Assembly: GCF_030272615.1 (NCBI RefSeq)
Contig: NC_081411.1
Span: 156,326,971 to 156,390,970, forward strand
DNA length: 64,000 nt
DNA from: Cryptomeria japonica
Lineage: Eukaryota; Streptophyta; Pinopsida; Cupressales; Cupressaceae
Direction: 5' to 3'
Shown piece after piece: positions 49,209 to 60,348 of this stretch (the stretch's first letter is position 1; each line of letters begins with the position of its first letter). Position numbers and translations under genes: made by a program. Below the pieces are notes generated by a model that was not told the DNA's origin, did no database searches, and worked only from the letters and a program-made list of their open reading frames with translations.

Positions 49209-52200
49209 TATTCTAATGGTGACAACAAGGACAAACTAGAAAGGTTCAAGAAATTCAAAGGAGGAAACCAGAGAAACTATTTTGTGGTGGTTGATGAAGG
49301 TGTCATAGATGAGGAATTAGAAGATATTGTGTTTGTTGTTGTCAAGGAAGATGTGTCAAACAAGAAGGCTCTTGTCTCTCGGTTTGATAATTCCAATGAG
49401 TGGATCATTGACAGTGGCTGTTCTCACCATATGACTGGTGACCGGAGCAAGTTTCTATCCTTGGAAGAGTATGATGGTAGTGTGGGTTGCTTTGGAAATG
49501 ATGCACCATGCATGGTCAAAGGCAGAGGGTCCATCTCTCTAAATGGAAAGAGTAGTGCTGACAATGTGTATTCAGTTGATGGTCTCAGACACAACCTTCT
49601 GAGTGTTGCCCAGCTAAATGATAGTGGTCTCACTCTGGAATTCAAGAATGGTGAATTGGTGGCCACCGGCATGCAGACCAAAGGTAACCTATTTCAGCTG
49701 AATGCAAATATAAGTACATGTCTTATGGCTAAATTTGATGATAGATGGATATGGCATAGGAGACTCGACCATGTAAACTTTGATATCATTGTGAAGGCTA
49801 GTTAAATCAAGGCAATTAAAGGGTTGTCGGTGCTAAGGAAACTAGATAATACCTTGTGCAGAGAGTGTCAATTAAGGAAAATGTCTTCCTCAACCTTTAA
49901 AGGTAAATCTTTCACTGCTGACAATTTACTTGATCTTATGCATACTGATTTGTGTGGTCCTATGAAAACTAGGAGTGTGCAGGGTGATAGGTACTTCATG
50001 ATTCTCACTGATGACTACTCAAGAATGATGTAGGTCACATTCTTGAAAGATAAGTCTGAAGCTTTTGTTAAGTTCAAAGCTTTCAGAGCTTTAGTAGAGA
50101 AGGAAAGTGGTAAAAGAATCAAGTGCCTGAGAACTAATCAAGGAGGGCAATTCAATTCTGGTGAATTCAAAAAGTACTGTGAAGAACATGGCATCAAGAG
50201 ATAATTGTCTGCCCCCCAGACTCCATAGTAGAATGGCCTAGCAGAGAGGAATAACTAGACTATGGTTGAAGCAGCTAGAACTATGTTGATTCAAGGAAAG
50301 GTAGCCCACACCTTTTGGAGAGAAGCGGTGAGCACCGCAGTCTACACAATGAACCGCGTACTCATCAAGAAAGGTAAGGATAAAACTCCTTATGAGTATT
50401 AGACCAGTAGGACACCTATGGTTAGCTACTTTAGAGTGTTTGGTAGCAAATGCTACATGAAGAGGAGCGAACACCAGAGCAAATTTGATGCAAAATGTGA
50501 TGAGGGAATATTCCTAGGGTATTCCACCAAGAGCAAAGCTGTCAAGTGTTTCAATAATAGGACTCAAATAATTATGGAAAGCATTAATGTAAGAGTTGAT
50601 GAAACCTCTGAGAAAACTGAGGAAGCTGACAATGAGAAAGCGATAAGTGAACCGGTTGTAACCTTTTGGGAACCGGTTGTAAGTCAACCAAGTACCAGTA
50701 ACAGTGTTCCTACACTGGTAGATGTAGATGCTAATACTGATGGAGATGAGGATGAAGAAGAAAAGCAAGAGGAATCTATCAAGACCATTCCTTGGTATGT
50801 CAAGCTGAATCATGATCCTAAGCAAATCATAGGAGATCGGGTTGCAGGAATCCTTACAAGAAGAAAGGTCAAAGAAAACTCATGTATGATCTCTGAATTT
50901 GAGCCTAAATCATTCAAAGAGGCACATAAAGATGAAGACTGGATCAAGGCAATGGAAGAGAAACTTGAGAAGATAGAGAAAAATGCTACACGGTCTTTGG
51001 TACCCAAACCGGAGCATAAAAATGTCATTGGTACCAAATGGGTCTTTAGAAATAAGCTGAATGAGAATGGCACAGTGATTAGAAACAAAGCCAAACTAGT
51101 GTGCAAAGGATATACCCAAGAAGAAGGAGAAGACCATGGAGGAACCTTTGCTCCTATAGCTAGATTGGAAGGAGTTCGTATGCTTCTTGCATATGAAACT
51201 TTTAAAGGATTCAAAGTATATCAAATGGATGTAAAATCTGCATTCCTAAATGGTGTGCTTAAAGAGGAAGTGTATATAGAGCAACTAGATGGGTTTGCCC
51301 TATTTGAAGATAGTGGCATGGTGTGTAGGCTACATAAAGCCTTATATGGTCTAAAGCAGGCACCTAGAGCATGGTATGAATGCCTGCACTCCCATCTTCT
51401 GAAGATTGGATTTGAGAGAACAAGTGAAGATAGCAATATCTACTTGAAGTCTGAAGGAGATCAAATCTTGATTTATGAGGTATTTGTTGATGATATTATC
51501 TTTGGTGGAGATGACAAGATGAGTCATGAGTTTGCAGATGAGATGAAGAAAGAGTTTGAGATGTCACTCATAGGGGAGATTAAGTTCTTCATTAGACTGT
51601 AGATCTAGCAGATGAGAGATGGAATCTTTATCACTCAGTCCAAGTATGTCAAAGAGGTGTTCAAGACCTTTGGCATGGAAGATAGCAAATTAGTTGGTAC
51701 ACCTATGGTGACCGGTTGTAAATTATCCAAAGAGGAAGAGGATGACTAAGCATTGGTTGATGAGAAGAAATACGGATCAATGATTGGTAAGTTGCATTAT
51801 GTAGTGCATAGCAGACCAGATATTGCACATGCAGTTGGCATTACTGCAAGGTTCCAGAAAAGCCCAAGAGAATCCCACTTGGTTGCAGTCAAGCAGATAC
51901 TGAGGTATCTGAAGGGAACTATTGATTAGGGATTGTGGTATCCATATAGCAAGGACTTCAACTTGAAAGTATTCACAGATGTTGATTGGGCAGGTAATGT
52001 AGATGATCGAAAGAGCACAACTGGTGGTGCATTCTTTCTCGGTGGTAGACTGGTCTCATGGATGAGTAAGAAGTAGAGTTGAATCTCTCAGTCTACAGTG
52101 AAAGCAGAGTATGTTGCAGCTTTCATGAACTGCACTTAGACAATTTGGATGAAGCATGTATTAAATGGCTTCAAAGTTCCTGTATCTGAACTGGTAAGTA

Positions 52201-52440
52201 TATTTTGTGACAATACTAGTGAAATTAACATCTCCAAGTATTCGGTTTTGCATTCTAGAACCAAGCACTTTGAGCTTAAGTATCATTTCTTGAGGGAAAA
52301 AGTTTAGAACAAAGAAATTGCACTGGAACATGTCTCCAGTAAGCAGCAGTTAGAAAACATATTCACCAAGCCTCTCCCAAAGGCTACATTTGTATACTTA
52401 AGAGGTGAATTAGGGGTGCTGCCCCTTCAGGAGGTGAACT
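49209..52440 (+). pseudogene. Copia-1 protease, integrase, RT and RNase H
   Basis: Protease has the intact motif IIDSGCSHHMT at about 49405-49435. Integrase has His residues in WHRRLDHVN (about 49750), CRECQ (about 49860) and a catalytic Asp in MHTDLCGP (about 49945). The second catalytic Asp is replaced by Asn (codon 50136-50138, within RTNQGGQF) and Glu follows in LAERN (about 50240). RT runs from about 50900: WVFRNKLNENG, then QMDVKSAFLNG (about 51225), LYGLKQAPRAWYE and an intact catalytic VDDIIFGG (about 51487-51510). RNase H (about 51960-52330) keeps TDVDWAG, KAEYVAA and the conserved HSRTKHFELKYHF end. Stops occur at 49803, 50031, 50203, 50226, 50229, 50400, 51600, 51606, near 51750, 51927, 52075, 52140 and 52305, mostly where Gln or Trp is conserved. 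Confidence 0.92.
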
Positions 52441-52499
52441 AAAGGTATATGCTCCACATCAGTCAGGTATTGCATAGTCAAATTTTTCTTCAAGATTGA

Positions 52500-52686
52500 T
52501 GTGTTGAAGGATGCTACTCCTCAGGGGGAGCAACATAATAGAACAGGGAAGCTTGTGCCTCCACATTGGCATTGTTGTCAAAGGGGGAGAAGAAGAGAAG
52601 TGGAGAAGATATCTGTAGAAATTGGGGAGAAGATGTGAAGCGGAGAGATCTCTTTGTATATTGCCATCAATGCCAAAGGGGGAGAT
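52500..52686 (+). other. Copia-1 purine tracts and PPT
   Basis: Three purine-rich runs precede the 3' LTR: ctcagggggagc (about 52515), tcaaagggggagaaga (about 52577) and gccaaagggggagat (52672-52686), the last being the PPT next to the LTR. The pol-less element has the same three-tract pattern on the minus strand at 823-990. Confidence 0.8.
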
Positions 52687-54136
52687 TGTTGGCATTATGT
52701 GAACTGGTATAAGGACATAATGACATTTTATATTGTCATTGATGTCAATATGCTAAAGAGGAGAGAACCGGTATATATGAGAACCGGTATAACACTGTGA
52801 ACTGACATTTGTGAAGCGTTGTGTTTGTTCAAGGTAAACCGGCATATGGTTATAGGAACCGACACATGGAAGCTTTGTATGACTACCAGTTGATAGTCTC
52901 AACGTCAGGGTTTCCGGTTGAAGTGCTTCAACTCTATGTGGCTCAAATGGTGACTTTCTGTGATGAGTTAGCATTGTAACAAAGAATAGATCGTGTTGCC
53001 ACGTCAGCCTTGTGCGCATGAAGGATCTTGCATGAAGGAGATTTCTCCCATCTACCTTGCGAATGTGTGAAACCTATAAATGGTGATAATGTGTGATGGG
53101 TTATCAGCCGCCATGAAATCGGTGGAAAATGAATGATTGAGAATGTCTTGAGATTGGATCAAGACTATTGCATTTAGTGCAGTATCCTCAATGGTCAAGA
53201 TTGAACCGTTTGAATTCCTTAACCTAACAGGTTTAGGGTTTAGGGTTTATGCTACTGACCTATCTATTTTCCTATAAGGTCGATGTTATGCTTCTTTCTG
53301 AAGTTGTTGGCAAAAGTTATGTGTGTGTATCCAAGAGAAGAGATACGTTATTCTTGCCAGACCAAAGGAGAGAAGTGATACTTGCAAAGTGTAAGTGCAA
53401 AAGGTGAAGAGGAGCTAAAGCGGATCTGCATTGGCATTGAGTGCTATTACCAGATCATTGTAATACCTATTGATCTCTAACCACTTCAAAAGTCAGGAAA
53501 TCCCTTAACAAGGTAGCTTTAACTGGCTTGTTGTAAATCCTTTAACAGGGTGACTCAAAACCATTGAGTTCTTGAAATCCTCTAACAAGGTAACCTTTAA
53601 CAGGGTTGAATTCTTAACCGGGTGATCCCTAACAGGATCAGTTCCTAACATAACTTATTATATCAATCTTTAACCGGACAAGGATCCTAATAGAGCGGAC
53701 TTCTAAAGAGTTCAAAATAGCTTGCGGGTATTCATCCCCACCGTGGTTTTTCCCAGTTGGGTTTCCATGTGAAAAATATGTGTGTCATATGTGATGTTCT
53801 TTTCATGTGATAATATGTTTTTTTCTATCAAGCGGTGAATCATGTTGATCTAGTTGTTTACATATATGTCTTTGATGATAGTTTACCTATTCATGCACTA
53901 GGATGAAATGGAAATGAAGTATTAGATTGTGAGAAGATAAGTGTCAACCGGTTTATGCTTTTTTCAGTTATTCTGGGTTTTGCTGGTTGTACTATGTTTA
54001 AAGACTGGTGTCACTATTTGTCTGTCAATGCACAGTGTCTTCTAACAAACCTATTTAAGATTTTGTTTTTGTCTGTACTGAGTCACCCCCCCTCTCAGTA
54101 CTGGTTTGGTACTATCCGTTCATCATTGAGTTATCA
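52687..54136 (+). repeat. Copia-1 3' LTR
   Basis: Partner of 46849-48322, ending gagttatca and followed by gggcc. It carries the same repeat series and the cccccctctcagtac box near 54090. Confidence 0.9.
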
Positions 54137-54141
54137 GGGCC

Positions 54142-55260
54142 ATGCCCTAAGTGGATGGTTGGATAACCCCTTGAAAGTGAGTTAATAAGTGATAACCTAA
54201 TAACTTATTATTGGGTGGGTAGTGATAAACATTAAGTAAGATATTGTATCGTGGGCATGGTTGAGTGTTCGTATAGACTCAAGATGCAGTGGGAAGGCCT
54301 GGAATAGTAAACCGCCTACCTTGTCTTCATGAAGGGTTGGTAGTGTCCATATGAGTCTTCAACGGAACCGGAGGTTCGGGAAAGGCTACTAGGATAACCC
54401 AGGTTGGGGGCCAGGACCTAAGGAGGCCTACCTAGGGTAACCATCACAAGCTATACGATGACACTATCTCCTTAGGGTCACTAGTGTATTGTGATGTTGA
54501 GTTCACCTAGAGTATTGTGGAGTCACACTTGTATTGTGAACCATATTTTTCTTGTGCTTTCTTAAGGGTCTTATGCTATCTCCTAGCATGGTGGGGTGGC
54601 TTTTTTTTGCGATCACATGGTCGGGTGGTAGTGCCACTTCCCATTGGATGTTTATTTTCGTGCCTTCATGCAAGGATCGGCTTCGCAGTTATTCCCATGG
54701 TTCATGATTTTTTTTGGATCATCACATGTTTTATATTTTTGTACCTTTGAGACATATGTGGTCATTTGTATCAGTGGATAATGTTACCTTGGCAATTGGT
54801 AAAAATAAAATTTCATATACTATTATTGGAAGCCATGTAATAGTTGATTAATGTAATCTTAGTTTATCTAGATGTTTAATTATATCAGTTATCTCTATTC
54901 AATGTGCAAATTCTTTCTTGAAGAGAAATATAGTGTAATACTTTCAATCTTCCAAATGATGAAATCTATTGTATGAATATGATTTATTTGTGTTCAATAG
55001 GTAATGATGGCAATTATATGTTTTTAGAGTATCCTAAGATGGATAATTGGATTAACCTTAATAATGAAATTTAACCTTTCAAATAATGCTTCGCTGGTAA
55101 CCCTTTAGGAATTCTTTGTGTTAGACTTTCGCTTGTGTAATAAACGTGCAATGTAGAAATTAAAGCACTTCATGTGGATTAAATTTTTTTAAAAAATTAT
55201 TTCACCCCTAGTTGGTTAGTTTGTGTGGTTTTCCTTTAGGGTTCCTCATGGGGCATTACA
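54142..55260 (+). repeat. Gypsy-1 5' LTR, third piece
   Basis: From the Copia-1 target duplication to the LTR end (catggggcattaca). It includes GC-richer sequence at 54290-54480, then AT-rich sequence. The last 40 bases resemble the end of the LARD LTR. Short ORFs at 53955 and 54517 are chance. Confidence 0.75.
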
Positions 55261-55262
55261 TT

Positions 55263-55279
55263 TGGTATCAGAGCCCATG
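55263..55279 (+). other. Gypsy-1 primer-binding site
   Basis: TGGTATCAGAGCCCATG lies two bases after the LTR. The following gtttcaacactggg is nearly the same as gttgcaacactggg after the LARD PBS. Confidence 0.92.
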
Positions 55280-55414
55280 TTTCAACACTGGGTACTTTGG
55301 TTTTAAATTGAGCCCATTCAAATTGACCTTTTGATTAGGTCTTAGTGTTTGTGTTTCCCTTGTCAGTATCCTTGTTGGAGATCTAAACTTTTTCTCTTGT
55401 GCAGTGATAGGATT

Positions 55415-55705
55415 ATGGCTAGGAAAGCCAAAGGTGGAGGTCGTGGAGGTGGCTGCAATCGAGGTAGAGGTGGGGGAGGTGTCCGAGGTTTAGGCCATCA
55501 TAGTACTTCACCACAACCCACTTATGAGAGTATAGACCATGATCATTTTGTGTATAAGAATGAGTAGCACACAACATAGCATGTTCCTAAAAGGGAGGAG
55601 CTGAGGCAGAAGTTCTAGGAGGTGTTAGCCAAACTAGGCCCTAGACCTGAGGCCGAACAGCCTAGCCATGCTCAGATGGGAGAGTCTCACTAGAAGACTC
55701 TTGAG

Positions 55706-55768
<63 letters not shown>

Positions 55769-56740
55769 CTCCTAGGAGAGAGGTCCTAGTGGACCAGGAT
55801 TCAATTATTTTGGGGCACATGAGAGATATGAAGAGATCTCATCCTCCTTCCTTTGACGGTTTGAGTACCGATCTTGAGGTAGAGACTTGGTTTAATAGTT
55901 TAGATAGGTGTTTCACCATGCATCTGTATGGTAGTAACACTAAGGCGAGATGCACCATCATGCTTCTATTTGGTGATGGTTAGAGGAAGAGAGGATCGGT
56001 TTAAATATTAACACTGTGTCTTGGGAGATTTTCTAGGAGAGATTTAGGGCACACTTTCTCTCAGCTCAGTGGAGATAGTCTCAGGCATATGAGTTTTATG
56101 CTTTACGCCAATTTGACATGTCTATGGATCAGTTTGAGAATAGGTTTTATGAGATCAAACAATATGCTGGTATTGGGAATGATGAGGCGATGCTAGTCCA
56201 GCACTTCTTGAGATGTCTAAATGATTGCATCAGTGGAGGAGTGAGAGTGTTTGAGCCTATTTCAATAGAAATAGCCATGGCGAAAGCTAGGCTAGTGGAG
56301 CAAAATCTTGGTTGTGCTCATGGTTGTCAGTTTGGAGTACAGATTGGGAGTGTACCTTACAGTGGTTCCAGAGTTAGAGGGAATCAGTCCCAGACTGCTA
56401 CACATTTTAGGAGCTTTCAGGCACTCACTAAGGGTGTGTAGTAGTAGCATCAGCAACAACAAATTTTTTAGTTGAGGTCAAAGCAGTTTCAAGGCCAGTA
56501 GGGTGGCAACTCTTAGCCTAAGAAGAATAGGAATTGGTAGAGGAGTAGGTAGAGTTTGTCAGGGCAGTCCTCTTAGGGTGTATCATAGTCCCCTAGTATG
56601 GAAAGTTTCTAGTAGTCCACTGGGTCATCTGGAGGTAGAGGACCTAATAGGGGAGCTTGTTTCTATTGTGGTCAGTTTGGCCACATAGCTGCTCAGTGTC
56701 AACATTCTCATCAGACATGTAGTCAAAGACCAACATCATC
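55415..56740 (+). pseudogene. Gypsy-1 Gag
   Basis: The start codon at 55415 opens a Gly/Arg-rich N-terminus. After stops at 55565 and following, and a GA repeat (55704-55765), the Gag core continues in another frame (55789-55983, then 56118-56441; helical segments such as DLEVETWFNSLDRCF and MSMDQFENRFYEIKQYA). An intact knuckle CFYCGQFGHIAAQC is at 56658-56699. Gag packages the RNA. The frame change across the GA repeat suggests replication slippage broke the gene. Confidence 0.8.
55704..55765. repeat. (GA)n repeat inside the Gypsy-1 gag
   Basis: About 60 bp of ga units with one aaag interruption. In frame it encodes alternating Arg and Glu. The Gag frame before and after it differs. Confidence 0.95.
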
Positions 56741-57976
56741 GGAGCCAACAGTGGGGGACGCAAGTAGATCCCTTTAGAGTTTTTGCGGCGGTTGATGACC
56801 GCTAAGCCGAGCACCAGGGTATAGTGATCGAGACTGCAGGTGTGTTGGGTGGTATTTCTATCTCTGTACTTTTTGACTCTAGTGCTTCTGATTCTTTCAT
56901 TTCTTCCTCCATTATGGAGCAGTGCGGGCTCACATCTGCAAGGCAGGAGGATAAGTCAGAAGTAGAGTTGGCTACCGATTTGTGTATGTCTATGATTCCC
57001 TCATTCCAAGTTGTGAGTTGGACCTAGGACCCTTTGTTACTTCAGTTGACCTTCGAGTCATTCCTTTGGGGTCTTACGGAGCTATGTTGGGGATGGATTG
57101 GTTAGCATCTTATAGTGCTCATGTAGACTATCATTAGAAGACAATGGAGTATTTTGATGATCATGGCAGGGGGTGGGGATCATTGGGGTTCAAAGATCGA
57201 TATCCTTATGTATGATTTATGTTATGCAACTTAAGTGGTGTATGCGTCAAGGGTGTCAACTTTTTGTAGTTGCTCTTGATGATGTGGGTGAAGAAGAGAG
57301 TCGATAAATCACTCTTGATGCTCACCCTACTCTTCAAGAGTATGTTAATGTGTTTCCTATGGATATTCCTAGTATGTCGCCAAAGCGGGACATAGACTTT
57401 TGCATTGACTTGGTTCCTGGTGCGAAACCTATTTCAAGAGCACCATATCGGATGACTAAGCAGAAGTTGAGTGATTTGAAGCTATAGATGGAGGAATTGA
57501 TGGCTAAGGGGTTCATTCATCCTAGTGTTTTTCTTTGGGGAGCGCCAGTTATCTTCGTTACGAAGAAGGATGGTTCTCTTCAGTTATTCCTTGATTACCG
57601 ACAGTTGAATAAGGTAACCATCAGGAATTAATATCCATTACGTAGAATAGATGATTTTTTTGATGAGGTAAAGGGAGCCAAGGTGTTATCTAAGATTGAT
57701 ATAAAATATGGGTACCATAAGTTGCGCATACATGATCCAGACATTCATAGAACATCTTTTCATACTTGTTATGGTCATTATGAGTTCACCGTGGTGCCAT
57801 TTGGGTTGACGAACATGCCTTTATTTTTCATGAGCCTCATGAATGGATATTTTTGCACCTACCTTGATCATTTTATCCTTTTATTCTTGGATGAAATTTT
57901 GATTTATTCTAGATCTATGGAAGAGCATGAGGGCCACTTGTGATAGGTATTGTAGTGCTTGAGGGAGAATCAACTT
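56741..57976 (+). pseudogene. Gypsy-1 protease and truncated RT
   Basis: The protease region has VLFDSSASDSFISSSIM (about 56855-56905), with the third residue of the Asp-Ser-Gly motif replaced by Ser. RT begins near 57390 (PGAKPISRAPYRMTKQKL) and continues through [14 protein letters not shown] (about 57690-57735), [11 protein letters not shown] (about 57800) and FLDEILIYS (about 57885-57910). In the last the Tyr/Phe-x-Asp-Asp box has lost its second Asp (now Glu). RT similarity ends just before 57977, so thumb, RNase H and integrase are gone from this piece. Several stops, for example 57486 and 57629, add to the decay. Confidence 0.82.
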
Positions 57977-59246
57977 TGTTGAACCCAACAATAAGAATAG
58001 TAACTCTAGTTGAAGTATCAACTCGAAGTTTGGACATTCACTTGGTAAAGTCATTATTTCTATAGCTAGTGTTCATTTGATTGTCAACCAAGGGACGTAA
58101 TACTTGAAATGGGTCTGCACTATATATGCACTAAGTTCCTGCAATAGCTACTCTGCATTACTGCAGCAACTAACATTATGCAAAAAAGATAAGGAAGAAT
58201 TGAAACTATTGAAAGGCTACAGGAGAATTTTGTATTAACATAAATTCATTCAAACAATACTGGCTAAGTTCAATGCTAATAAATATAAATTACTCTGTTT
58301 TGTTTTGGCTGCACGAACAGTCAGTGGATCTTTTTCCAATGGCTATAGGAATAGTCAATGCAAGAACGTCTACTACAACTAAAGAAGAAAACTATTTTTA
58401 ACAAATGCACAAGAACACTCACTAAGTGGGCCCCCTTGGGTGAGTGATTCCAGGCTTCCCAAAAACAACTCTAAGTGCTTAGAATAACATATTTTTATTC
58501 ATTGTTCTTTGGAAGTCATTACATGATTCAACATAAAAAGAAACTCAAAAACACTTGTAACTTTATTTTCAAAATCCTATGCTCTGCTTTCTCTCTTTTT
58601 CTATCTAGCCTTTGAGAAGAGATGAAGAGCTTATTTTACAAGAAAACATCTACTTTAAACAACATAGATCATGCTGAAGAGAAGAGGCAGATAACTAATC
58701 AGGAAAGTAGATAGCTGGAGTTAAGCTACAAAAATGTGGATCTAAACCGAACCACAGTCATAACATACTGTGGCAGTATTTACAACACCAATGTCCACTT
58801 GAGTTAGACATTAGTAGCATCATGTGATTACTTCTCCTATGTCATTCCTTACACTCTTCAGCATCTCTGTTGTTTGATCTTTCAATCATCTCTTTTAATA
58901 TCTCTTCCTACAACTGGCGTGATAGGCGAACTTGCACTGTAGCATCATTTATTCTCTGCACTTCAAAATAAATAACATATAAGAACATACATACATATTT
59001 TATTTAATTAGGAAATCTATTAATTTCACACATGATATTGCCCTAAACAATCTGCATGGCAAGATGAATGAATAACATGGCTGCAGGAATAAACTGGCAA
59101 AGACAAAACATGTTTTAATAGGTTTAGGCTAACATCTGAAATACATATAGTAAATTTCTGATACATCCTTACTATTATGTAAATAAAAATATGACAAAAG
59201 ATTAAGAGTTCTAAGGATAAAAATATGCCAATGTCTCAACTCATCA
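57977..59246 (-). repeat. Putative LTR of an unclassified minus-strand element
   Basis: Gypsy-1 RT similarity breaks exactly where TGTTGAACCC begins, and the segment ends aactcatca, so it is bounded by TG...CA. On the minus strand a purine run lies directly upstream (59247-59258), which fits a 3' LTR of about 1.27 kb. The other LTR is not in the window because Copia-2 interrupts the element at 60349. No partner LTR was available to confirm the ends. Confidence 0.5.
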
Positions 59247-59258
59247 TGCCCCCCAACT
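59247..59258 (-). other. Putative PPT of the unclassified element
   Basis: On the minus strand AAGTTGGGGGGCA, a short purine run at the inner edge of the putative 3' LTR. Confidence 0.5.
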
Positions 59259-59264
59259 TTAAGG

Positions 59265-60345
59265 TCTTGTTGATCCTCCAGCAAGAGGAAAATTTCGGAT
59301 TCTTGCACTAACTCTTAGGTCACCAATGGTTCCTTGCCCTGTTCCTCCTAAAGCTAAATTCCAGTAAAACCTTTTCATCCTTTCCAACTTGGACCATCTA
59401 GCCTCCTCTGTAACTACTTCATAGGGCTTATTTGTAGTCTTATATCCCAATAATAGCCACATAATAATAGGAGGCTAAAAGATCAAAGGTACCTAGTTAT
59501 TGGTTTTCTCTTTGCCGAGTTGTATATATTTAGGGGCTCTTTGCATGGCTGCATGGAAATTTGGCAATGAATGAGGTTCTCCCTGCTTCAATTCTTTTGG
59601 CAAGTTATTCCAGTGCTGACTTAAGCCATCAATTGCAGCTGCACTTTCATTTTGAACTAAATGCTCATATGCTTGGAATATTTCTTCCCTCATTGGCAAC
59701 ACTAGATTCCTAACATATTGCCTTACCAGTAACTTTGTCCATTCATAATAAAGAACTCTTGGCTCTTTTTGTTCCTTCCTCAATGGCAATGGATAATAAA
59801 ATTTGAAATACTTGTGTTCTCTGGCTTGTGCCCCCATGTTGATCCCATTTTGAATCTATGACATTAAAGCTTTTATATGGATATCACCAATATATAACAA
59901 AGGATTCCACTCACTATCTGAAACTACAACATAGTTATGCAAATAAAGTTCACACAAAAAAAATTTCATAGCTTCTGGGGAAGTCTAGTAAGCATCATAA
60001 AATTCCTCAGGGGTTTCTAAAGAGGGGCTAAGGTCCCTGACAATGTGGTTCAATTTGAAATTTAAATACCGGTCCCTCAAATGTAGAGCATAAACCCTTG
60101 GCGGTGCCCTACATTGCATCAATTCGGGGACCATGCTAGTGATTGTATCAACTTTAGCCTCTAACTCTTCAATTTTGTTATCCCTCTTTTCAATTTCTCT
60201 TTGTTGTTTATCAATAATCCCCTATAATCTATTCCTCTATATTTCCCATTGCCTATAAAATGTTAACACAATAGATAAACTCCTTAGGGATGATGGAGGT
60301 TTAATAGTTGTTACCTTAGGCTATGGAATCTCTTCAATGGGTTCC
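59265..60345 (-). pseudogene. Unrecognised ORF next to the putative 3' LTR
   Basis: Read from 60345 downward. A coiled-coil-like stretch (IDKQQREIEKRDNKIEELEA, about 60165-60225) is followed by about 270 residues of mixed, fairly acidic and aromatic-rich protein. These run through ELYLHNYVVVSDSEWNPLLY (about 59905-59965), the open frame 59837-59493 and the frame 59462-59259. Stops separate the pieces (about 59990, 59862, 59490). No Gag knuckle, protease, RT or integrase motif is visible. Its place between the insertion edge and the PPT is that of a 3'-end ORF of a retroelement. I do not recognise the family. Confidence 0.45.
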
Positions 60346-60348
60346 TCA

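Larger units (their letters stand above)
46849..54136 (+). mobile_element. Copia-1: complete Copia element in the Gypsy-1 LTR
   Basis: LTRs lie at 46849-48322 and 52687-54136, ends are TG...CA, and flanks are gggca and gggcc (5-bp target duplication with one mismatch). The order is PBS, Gag with knuckle, protease, integrase, RT, RNase H, PPT, which is the Copia order. In the first 265 bp of the LTRs I count roughly 20 differences (about 8%). The coding region has many in-frame stops, most of them explained by C-to-T or G-to-A changes. It is inactive. Confidence 0.94.
35736..57976 (+). mobile_element. Gypsy-1: long-LTR Gypsy element, 5' LTR split by two insertions, 3' end lost
   Basis: Starts TGTAGTACCCC at 35736. 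Its 5' LTR ends ggggcattaca at 55260 and is followed by a tRNA-Met PBS. With Gypsy-2, Copia-1 and one target-duplication copy each removed, the LTR is about 4323 bp. Gag (with a CCHC knuckle), protease and part of RT follow in Gypsy order up to 57976, where homology stops inside RT; RNase H, integrase and the 3' LTR are missing from the window. Long LTRs, a Gly/Arg-rich Gag start and the RT type are typical of Tekay/Del-like chromoviruses; that subgroup is inference. It is inactive: it has stops, a frameshift and a changed RT catalytic box. Confidence 0.78.
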
